Positions 22,577-27,765 of a DNA stretch of 27,765 nucleotides are shown piece by piece. The number at the start of each line of letters is the position of its first letter. Position 1 is the stretch's first letter. The DNA is taken from assembly GCA_964567125.1 (NCBI GenBank), contig CAZMLC010000033.1:1-27765 (forward strand), in the 5' to 3' direction. The notes beneath the pieces are model-generated. The model was not told the origin of the DNA and did not search any database. It worked only from the letters and a program-made list of their open reading frames with translations. The stretch is from CAZMLC01 sp964567125. Lineage in GTDB: Bacteria > Verrucomicrobiota > Kiritimatiellia > RFP12 > UBA1067. The translations under genes and the position numbers were made by a program.

Positions 22577-25000
22577 TCATTTGCACTCCAAAACCGCGAC
22601 ATGTCCCGCAGCCACCGTGAGTTCCAGCGTCGCGTTTTTCCACGAATATTCCGCGTTGGCAAGTAGCTCCTGCGCGGTCGGTGAAGCGCCCAGATACGCG
22701 ACATTCCGCACGAGCTGCACGCACTGCGTGCGGTCGCCCGCGTTGTAGACCGTGATATACTGCGTCCCGCCGCTTTTGCCAAAACGTTCCACCCTGATCT
22801 TTTCCCCGCCAGCGACCTGCAGTCCGGTAATCGGTTCCCACCCCGCTTCCGCAACGCGTTTACACAGCGGCATATAGCGTTTGAAGAGCGGGCGATCCCG
22901 GTTGTACCAGGCCGGATTTTTGAAATAGTGATCCGTCGACGCATTGGCGCTGAAATAGCCGGGGAACATACCATACGCCAGACAGACGCGCATGAATTTC
23001 TCGGAATCCGCGTATGTCCACTGCGTAAAATCCGTATTCATCAGGAAACAGAAGGGCTTGCCTTTGCACAAGGCGCGGATGTACAGCAACGTGGCATCAT
23101 CCATGGGGGTAAAGCGCTGGCTATGCTTCCAGTTGGTCTCAGTCCCCATCACATCCAGCAGCGGCGCGAGCCAGAACCAGGCATGCGGCGTCGAATTCGC
23201 CATCATGTAATAGCCCTTTGCATGCGTATCCTCGGCAAGCTTGCGCACATATTCGAAACCGATCATCCCCTTATAGAGCCCCACCTTGCGCGACCGAAGC
23301 GCGTAACACAGCGGCCGCTCCGCACCGGCAAAATGACTGCGCCGGAAATTAAGCGTCGCCGTGACATAGGCCTCCGCGGAATCAATGTATTCGCCGTCCA
23401 CACCGATCCCCTGCCCACGCGGTTTTCCATACGTTTTCTGCACATAGTTGCTGGGCCAGCGCGTTGTAAAATCAGTCACGGTTCCCGTCACGCCGGGCGC
23501 GCAATTCATGCTCCAGACAACGCCGTTACACCAGGGCGTATCCAGGATGCGTCCCGGTGCATCGCCGCGCTCATCGTGAAACGCGCTCGACAACCACGCC
23601 TGCGCGCTTGGATTCCCGGCTTGCGCCAACCGCCGCACCTCGTCCACGCCCTGCACCAAGGTGCGCATTCCCTTCCCGTCTAAGCGCATCCACCACGTCA
23701 TCGGCTCGGTATAGCGGAAGCTCAGGATGTTATGCGCGTCGTCAAAGGCCGGTTCATCGACACCCTCTTTGAATCTGAAACCAAAATCCTCAAACTGTTC
23801 GACCTTGCTAATCGGCGCAAACGCCATCCACTGCCCCTGCTCCTGAATGCGCGTCGCAAAGGCCTCAGGATAGAGCGCATAGTAGCGCGCGAACGCACCG
23901 CGCAGTCCATGCTGCGCCTCAAAGTCAAAGAGGCACAGACGGAAACGCGCCGTAGGTTTTTCCGGCGACAAACCGATATCACCCGCAAAATAAAGGGTCC
24001 GCAACGCCGGTTGCACCGCCACGCGATAGACGAGCGGTGTGGCAGGATCCAGCCCGATTGCAACGCCGCGGCCCTCTGCGGAAACAGCCGTAAACGGATA
24101 GCGTGAAAGCAAGCCGTTGGCACCGATCTCCTGTTGCGAGACCACCATTTTCTCGGCGCGCGCGGAGGTGATATCCTGCTGCGTGCGCAAGTCAGGGAAC
24201 CACGTCAAGGCGTGCGCAGGGACCGGCAGCGTGTAATAGAGCGTCAAGGCGCGATCGCGGCCGGTCAGATCCGACACCGTCACGTCGATGGTCTTGTACC
24301 CGGCGCCCTGCTGCACATGCGTTGCGAGCCGGATGCCGCAGGCTTCGCGCGCAAGGCCCGTGAAATCGCCGGCAGCGGCAACATCGCGCACCAGAAAGCC
24401 CTCCTGCAGCGCGGCTTTCTTGGTCACGGCGAAGGTGTCGAAGGTTGAGGCTTGATCCAGTGAAAGCTCGTTGAATACAGGACGACGGAACTGTACGCGT
24501 CCCGCGCGATTGCGGAAGAGCAGATAGTAGTTGATGGATTTAATCGGACGTTCAGGAATCACCAACACGTCGCGCGTCTGCCATCCCAGCGCGGCATCCG
24601 GCGCAAAGGAGGCGGTCTGTCCATAGAGATACCCGCCATCGCAATAGGCGATATCCAGGTAGAGCGAAAAATCAGCAGACGTCTCCCCCGCCACCTTCTC
24701 GGCAAACGCTTCCGCCACGGCACGGACAGGCAACGCTTCGCGCTGATTGAGCAGAATGGAAAAGACGACGCCCAGCTTCTGCGTGACCGTATCGCCCGCA
24801 TCGCAGACAAAGGTATCGCCAGTGCGGACGAACCCCGAACCATACGCCGCCGCGCGTTGCAGATCGAGCGCATGCGCCGCCTCAACGACAGGCTGAAGCA
24901 TGCCTAGAACGGACTCGCCATCCCGATACCCCGTCTGCGCCCATACCCCTGTACAGCTCATCAGAGCAATACCCGCAAAAAACAATCGCCTGCGTTTCAT
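22577..25000 (-). CDS. Large secreted protein, probable glycoside hydrolase of unassigned family
   Basis: This 807-aa exported protein has a signal peptide (MKRRRLFFAGIALMSCTGVWAQ). The first half (about 25-380) is beta-rich and looks like a sandwich domain; the middle (about 390-720) looks like a TIM barrel. Acidic candidates include GVDGEYIDSAEAY (D535, E537, D540) and WWMRLDGKGMRT. A small C-terminal sandwich ends the chain (ITVYNAGDRTQCVQLV, then LTVAAGHVAVLE). I cannot match it to a named GH family. The overall plan recalls GH36/GH97-type or DUF-type enzymes common in Lentisphaerae and Verrucomicrobia; that is a guess. AGGAGGAG lies just before ATG 25000. It follows pheS by 35 bases with no terminator or promoter between, so it is probably co-transcribed. 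Confidence 0.7.
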   Translation of the reverse strand: MKRRRLFFAGIALMSCTGVWAQTGYRDGESVLGMLQPVVEAAHALDLQRAAAYGSGFVRTGDTFVCDAGDTVTQKLGVVFSILLNQREALPVRAVAEAFAEKVAGETSADFSLYLDIAYCDGGYLYGQTASFAPDAALGWQTRDVLVIPERPIKSINYYLLFRNRAGRVQFRRPVFNELSLDQASTFDTFAVTKKAALQEGFLVRDVAAAGDFTGLAREACGIRLATHVQQGAGYKTIDVTVSDLTGRDRALTLYYTLPVPAHALTWFPDLRTQQDITSARAEKMVVSQQEIGANGLLSRYPFTAVSAEGRGVAIGLDPATPLVYRVAVQPALRTLYFAGDIGLSPEKPTARFRLCLFDFEAQHGLRGAFARYYALYPEAFATRIQEQGQWMAFAPISKVEQFEDFGFRFKEGVDEPAFDDAHNILSFRYTEPMTWWMRLDGKGMRTLVQGVDEVRRLAQAGNPSAQAWLSSAFHDERGDAPGRILDTPWCNGVVWSMNCAPGVTGTVTDFTTRWPSNYVQKTYGKPRGQGIGVDGEYIDSAEAYVTATLNFRRSHFAGAERPLCYALRSRKVGLYKGMIGFEYVRKLAEDTHAKGYYMMANSTPHAWFWLAPLLDVMGTETNWKHSQRFTPMDDATLLYIRALCKGKPFCFLMNTDFTQWTYADSEKFMRVCLAYGMFPGYFSANASTDHYFKNPAWYNRDRPLFKRYMPLCKRVAEAGWEPITGLQVAGGEKIRVERFGKSGGTQYITVYNAGDRTQCVQLVRNVAYLGASPTAQELLANAEYSWKNATLELTVAAGHVAVLECK

Positions 25001-25035
25001 CGCTCCTCCTGATGTGTCAGCAGTTGAATAAACCG

Positions 25036-26058
25036 CTAAGCGAGTTGACTCAGAAAACGCATATCGTTTTCGTAGAGCCAGCGAATATCGGGTATGCCAT
25101 ACTTGATCATGGCAATGCGCTCGACGCCAAAGCCGAACGCATACCCGTAGACCGCATTCGGATCATATCCCACGAACTGGAAGACGCGCGGATCGACCAT
25201 ACCGGCTCCCGCGATTTCAATCCAGCCGCTCATCTTGCACACGCGGCAGCCCTTGCCGCCGCAGACATGACACGAAAAATCGACTTCCACACTCGGCTCC
25301 GTGAACGGAAAGAAGTGCGGACGGAAACGGACTCCCGCCTTGGATCCCATCATCTCGCTTGCATAATAGGCCAGCGTGGACTTCAGATCAGCCAGGGAGA
25401 CCGGTTTGGTATCCACGTAGAGCCCTTCAATCTGATGAAAGTTGGCACTATGCGTCGCATCGGTCGTATCGCGGCGATAGGTCCGCCCCGGAGTGATGAT
25501 CCGCACAGGCGGCTGATGCTGGGTCATCATGCGGATCTGAACCGGCGAAGTCTGCGTGCGCAGCAACAGATCGTCCGTCATCCAGAAGGTGTCCGAAGCA
25601 TCCATCGAAGGATGGTGTGCCGGCGTATTCAAGGCCGTGAAATTATTGAAGCGGTTCTCAATATCCGGACCGTCCGCCACGGTAAAGCCAAGGCGCGCGA
25701 AGATCGCCGCGGTCTCCTCCATGACCTGGGAGACCGGATGCTTGGTTCCAGGTGCAAACCACCGTCCAGGCAGCGTATGATCAAACACAGGGCCCTGCTC
25801 TTCCGAAACGTCCGCCGCAAATCCAGCCTGCTTTTCATTGAGCGCGGCCTCCAGCGCGGCACGCCACGCCTGCGCCTGCTTGCCAAATGCAGGACGTTCC
25901 TCTGCAGGAACATCCTTCATCTGCTTAATCACCGCCGGGATCTGCCCGTTTCGGCCCACGTAACGCACACGAATCGCTTCCAGCGCCGCACGATCCGTCG
26001 CCGCGGAAACTTCCTCCAAAGACTGCGCATGCAGTGCGCTCAATTCAGCAAGTGTCAT
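25036..26058 (-). CDS. pheS: Phenylalanyl-tRNA synthetase alpha subunit
   Basis: This 340-aa catalytic subunit of the (alpha-beta)2 class II enzyme charges tRNA-Phe. It has the N-terminal coiled coil (about 1-85, RYVGRNGQI), the motif 2 region with HSANFHQIEGLYVD, the CHVCGGKGCRVCKMSGW cysteine loop seen in many PheS proteins, and motif 3 with AFGFGVERIAMIKYGI. I start it at ATG 26058 (MTLAEL), preceded by GGAAGG; a longer frame opens at 26082 with no support. A near-consensus promoter lies 34 bases upstream. pheT, which usually follows pheS directly, is not next to it: the next gene is a secreted enzyme. The beta subunit must be encoded elsewhere. Confidence 0.96.
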   Translation of the reverse strand: MTLAELSALHAQSLEEVSAATDRAALEAIRVRYVGRNGQIPAVIKQMKDVPAEERPAFGKQAQAWRAALEAALNEKQAGFAADVSEEQGPVFDHTLPGRWFAPGTKHPVSQVMEETAAIFARLGFTVADGPDIENRFNNFTALNTPAHHPSMDASDTFWMTDDLLLRTQTSPVQIRMMTQHQPPVRIITPGRTYRRDTTDATHSANFHQIEGLYVDTKPVSLADLKSTLAYYASEMMGSKAGVRFRPHFFPFTEPSVEVDFSCHVCGGKGCRVCKMSGWIEIAGAGMVDPRVFQFVGYDPNAVYGYAFGFGVERIAMIKYGIPDIRWLYENDMRFLSQLA

Positions 26059-26091
26059 AATAGAACCTTCCACAAATAACAATCGTTGATT

Positions 26092-26120
26092 AGTTTACTG
26101 CAAGCGCGCTCAGAAGGCAA
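26092..26120 (-). promoter_or_regulatory. Sigma-70-type promoter of pheS
   Basis: On the minus strand TTGCCT (26115-26120) and TAAACT (26092-26097) are separated by 17 bases. The leader would be only about 28 bases, leaving no room for a phenylalanine attenuator or T-box. Confidence 0.6.
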
Positions 26121-26200
26121 ATTCAAAGAAGACCGCTTCGCCGCGTCACCGTTCCCGTAAAGGCGTATTTTGGCTCTGTACTTTTTCCTGCCGAACACCG

Positions 26201-26206
26201 TATAAT
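26201..26206 (+). promoter_or_regulatory. Consensus -10 box upstream of the malic enzyme gene
   Basis: A perfect TATAAT lies 33 bases before the start codon at 26240. The -35 region is weak (TACTTT with a 16-base spacer; a TTGGCT is too far away at 25 bases), so expression may need an activator. Confidence 0.55.
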
Positions 26207-26226
26207 ACGCGTTTTGTTCTGCGATT

Positions 26227-26232
26227 TAGGAG
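26227..26232 (+). promoter_or_regulatory. Ribosome-binding site that selects ATG 26240 for the malic enzyme
   Basis: TAGGAG (26227-26232) is only 1 base from the in-frame ATG at 26234 but 7 bases from the ATG at 26240. Normal spacing favours the second ATG. Confidence 0.7.
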
Positions 26233-26239
26233 TATGAAG

Positions 26240-27544
26240 ATGTCAAACAAACCAGTTACACGGGAAACCGTGCTCGAGTTCCATAAAGGCGGTAAAGTGG
26301 GTGTCCGTCTGAGCAAGCCACTCAAAACCCAAAACGATCTCTGTCTTGCGTATACGCCGGGCGTTGCCCATGCGGTGAAAGAAATCGCAGCGACACCGGA
26401 TACCGTCTTCTCGACAACAGCCAAGCCCAACCTGGTTGCCGTAGTCTCGGATGGCACGGCGATCCTCGGCCTGGGCGATCTGGGCGCAGCCGCCTCCATT
26501 CCTGTGATGGAAGGCAAGGCCGTACTCTTCAAGGCCTTCGGCGACGTCGATGCCTGGCCTGTCCCGCTCGGCCATTGCCGTAAGGATGGCAAGGACACCG
26601 GCAAGACCGACCCCAAGAAGATCATTGAAATCGTACAGGCCTTGGCCCCCATGTATGGCGGCATTAACCTCGAAGATATCGCGGCACCGGCCTGTTTTGA
26701 AATCGAAGATACGCTCGATGCGCTGCTCGACATCCCTGTTTTCCACGACGATCAATGGGGCACGGCGGTCATTACGCTGGCCGGTGTTATGAACTACTCC
26801 ATCCTGAGCAAGCGTTCGCTGGCGGAAATACGCGTCGTGATCAACGGCGCCGGCGCGGCCGGTATCCGCATCGCGGATATGTGCAAGGCCGCCGGCGTGA
26901 TCGACCTGACGATCTGCGACACCAAGGGCATTGTCAGCGAAGATCGCACCGACCTGAACGACCACAAGCGCCGCCACGCGGTCAAACCCTCCGGCGCGAA
27001 GGTCCTCGCTGATGCGTTGAAGGGCGCACACGTCTTGATTGGCGTCTCCGCGGCCAACTGCGTCAGCAAGGAAGATGTGATGAATATGGCGGATTATCCC
27101 GCGATCTTCGCGATGTCGAACCCGGATCCTGAAATCCATCCGGATCGCGTGGCTGAAGCCATGAACGGCAAGCCCTACATCATGGCTACGGGCCGTTCGG
27201 ACTTCCCGAACCAGATCAACAACGTGCTCGGCTTCCCCTTCCTCTTCCGCGGCGCGCTGGATGTGCGCGCACGGACGATCAATACCGCCATGAAGGTTGC
27301 CGCCTCCAAAGCGCTGGCCGAATTGGCGCGCAGCCCGGCACCTGCGGATGTCCAGGCGCTCTATCCGAACGAAACGCTGAAGTTCGGTCCCACCTACATC
27401 ATCCCCAAGCCGTTTGATCGCCGACTCTTCGTCGAGATCTCGTATGCCGTGGCCGCAGCCGCCGTCGAATCCGGTGCTGCGCCGGCCTGCGATTTGGCAG
27501 CGCTGCGCGCCTCGCTCGAAACGCGCAACGCCGCGCGCACGTAG
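26240..27544 (+). CDS. Malic enzyme (malate dehydrogenase, oxaloacetate-decarboxylating), short form
   Basis: This 434-aa cytoplasmic enzyme oxidatively decarboxylates malate to pyruvate with NAD or NADP. Seen are the YTPGVA catalytic-tyrosine segment, VSDGTAILGLGDLG, EGKAVLFKAFGDVDAWP (catalytic lysine region), the metal-binding GINLEDIAAPACFEIE and FHDDQWGTA, and the dinucleotide motif INGAGAAGIRIA. It ends before the phosphotransacetylase-like domain of the long MaeB form, so it is the about 430-aa type. I start it at ATG 26240 on ribosome-site spacing. Cofactor preference is not certain from these residues. A bidirectional terminator follows and the gene appears monocistronic. Confidence 0.95.
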   Translation: MSNKPVTRETVLEFHKGGKVGVRLSKPLKTQNDLCLAYTPGVAHAVKEIAATPDTVFSTTAKPNLVAVVSDGTAILGLGDLGAAASIPVMEGKAVLFKAFGDVDAWPVPLGHCRKDGKDTGKTDPKKIIEIVQALAPMYGGINLEDIAAPACFEIEDTLDALLDIPVFHDDQWGTAVITLAGVMNYSILSKRSLAEIRVVINGAGAAGIRIADMCKAAGVIDLTICDTKGIVSEDRTDLNDHKRRHAVKPSGAKVLADALKGAHVLIGVSAANCVSKEDVMNMADYPAIFAMSNPDPEIHPDRVAEAMNGKPYIMATGRSDFPNQINNVLGFPFLFRGALDVRARTINTAMKVAASKALAELARSPAPADVQALYPNETLKFGPTYIIPKPFDRRLFVEISYAVAAAAVESGAAPACDLAALRASLETRNAART

Positions 27545-27560
27545 GCCGATTGCACAGTAT

Positions 27561-27598
27561 AAAAAAAACGTCCGCAGCATCCTGCGGGCGTTTTTTTT
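27561..27598. terminator. Bidirectional intrinsic terminator after the malic enzyme gene
   Basis: A8 (27561-27568), a stem CGTCCGCAG/CTGCGGGCG with one G-T pair and a CATC loop, and T8 (27591-27598) make a symmetric hairpin. It lies between the malic enzyme and the convergent TonB-receptor gene and can serve both. Confidence 0.93.
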
Positions 27599-27618
27599 GA
27601 TGTGCACGTTCCCTGTGG

Positions 27619-27765
27619 TTAGAACGCGTACCCCACCGTGACCCGCCACGTGCGTCCGTTCGCCGGGTAATAACTGTCAGAAAATCCTGCTCCATAATAC
27701 CCCCTATTGGCATACCGGTGGTCGAAAATATTGTCGCACTGCATGAGCACATACGCGTGCTCAAG
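27619..27765 (-). CDS. TonB-dependent outer-membrane receptor, C-terminal end only (cut by window edge)
   Basis: Reading the minus strand from the window edge gives an open frame of 48 residues to a TAA at 27621-27619. The frame has no start codon in the window. The last residues have the hallmarks of a TonB-dependent receptor C-terminus: DNIFDHRYANRGYY (usual NLFDxxY), YYPANGRTWRV (usual yyPxpGRxxxv) and a terminal phenylalanine in VTVGYAF. Such receptors import siderophores, cobalamin or glycans across the outer membrane; the ligand cannot be told from this fragment. Confidence 0.85.
   Translation of the reverse strand, partial: LEHAYVLMQCDNIFDHRYANRGYYGAGFSDSYYPANGRTWRVTVGYAF

Noticed and set aside
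26243..27649. A 468-codon open frame antisense to the malic enzyme
   Set aside because: It is a shadow of a clear malic enzyme gene, and it runs through the terminator hairpin.
27399..27764. A 121-codon minus-strand frame at the right edge
   Set aside because: It overlaps the TonB-receptor end in another frame and runs through the terminator into the malic enzyme; its composition is Arg/Thr-rich without motifs.
1..27765. CRISPR arrays, insertion sequences, phage genes, toxin-antitoxin pairs
   Set aside because: No regular repeat-spacer series, transposase, integrase or paired small toxin genes were seen; the only repeat array candidate is hidden in the gap.

Overview
The window is GC-rich, densely coded bacterial chromosome with 18 complete protein genes, one 3'-end fragment of a gene, one tRNA gene and a 100-base assembly gap. 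The features are Gram-negative: signal peptides on large carbohydrate-active enzymes, a small outer-membrane beta-barrel, the end of a TonB-dependent receptor, Tpx, Prc and large hybrid histidine kinases. Two big secreted proteins that look like glycoside hydrolases, plus a secreted esterase, suggest a polysaccharide-degrading lifestyle. A member of the PVC group (for example the Kiritimatiellae or Lentisphaeria branch of Verrucomicrobiota) is a plausible guess. That guess rests on gene content only; no marker gene was compared.

Layout, left to right. A CAT-anticodon tRNA with its own promoter (130-206) precedes a 1265-aa secreted GH42-like enzyme (285-4082) and a LOG-family nucleotide hydrolase (4141-4710). 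A tight plus-strand operon follows: NERD-domain membrane protein, tail-specific protease Prc, diaminopimelate epimerase DapF and 16S rRNA methyltransferase RsmE (4797-9337), with start/stop overlaps or a 7-nt spacer. Convergent minus-strand genes come next: a zinc-ribbon membrane protein, a TorF-like outer-membrane protein and thiol peroxidase Tpx. A divergent plus-strand pair then encodes a double zinc-ribbon protein and 2-iminoacetate synthase ThiH (11677-13139). A minus-strand three-gene operon, read right to left from a good promoter at 16637-16666, encodes a lone OppD-type ABC ATPase, a BrkB/YihY membrane protein and a secreted alpha/beta hydrolase.

After the gap (16700-16799), which has the same 14-mer at both edges, there is a cytoplasmic TPR plus GspE_N/MshEN-like protein. 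It converges on two hybrid histidine kinases that overlap by 4 bases and have no DNA-binding partner in view. The minus strand continues with phenylalanyl-tRNA synthetase alpha (pheS), followed 35 bases later by an 807-aa secreted enzyme of unknown family; pheT is not adjacent. A plus-strand malic enzyme and a bidirectional terminator follow. The last 147 bases are the 3' end of a TonB-dependent receptor gene on the minus strand, cut by the window edge.

No CRISPR array, insertion sequence, phage gene or toxin-antitoxin pair was seen. The least explained items are the orphan GspE_N-like protein beside the two kinases, the unclassified secreted enzymes, the stand-alone OppD ATPase coupled to BrkB, and the repeat-flanked gap.
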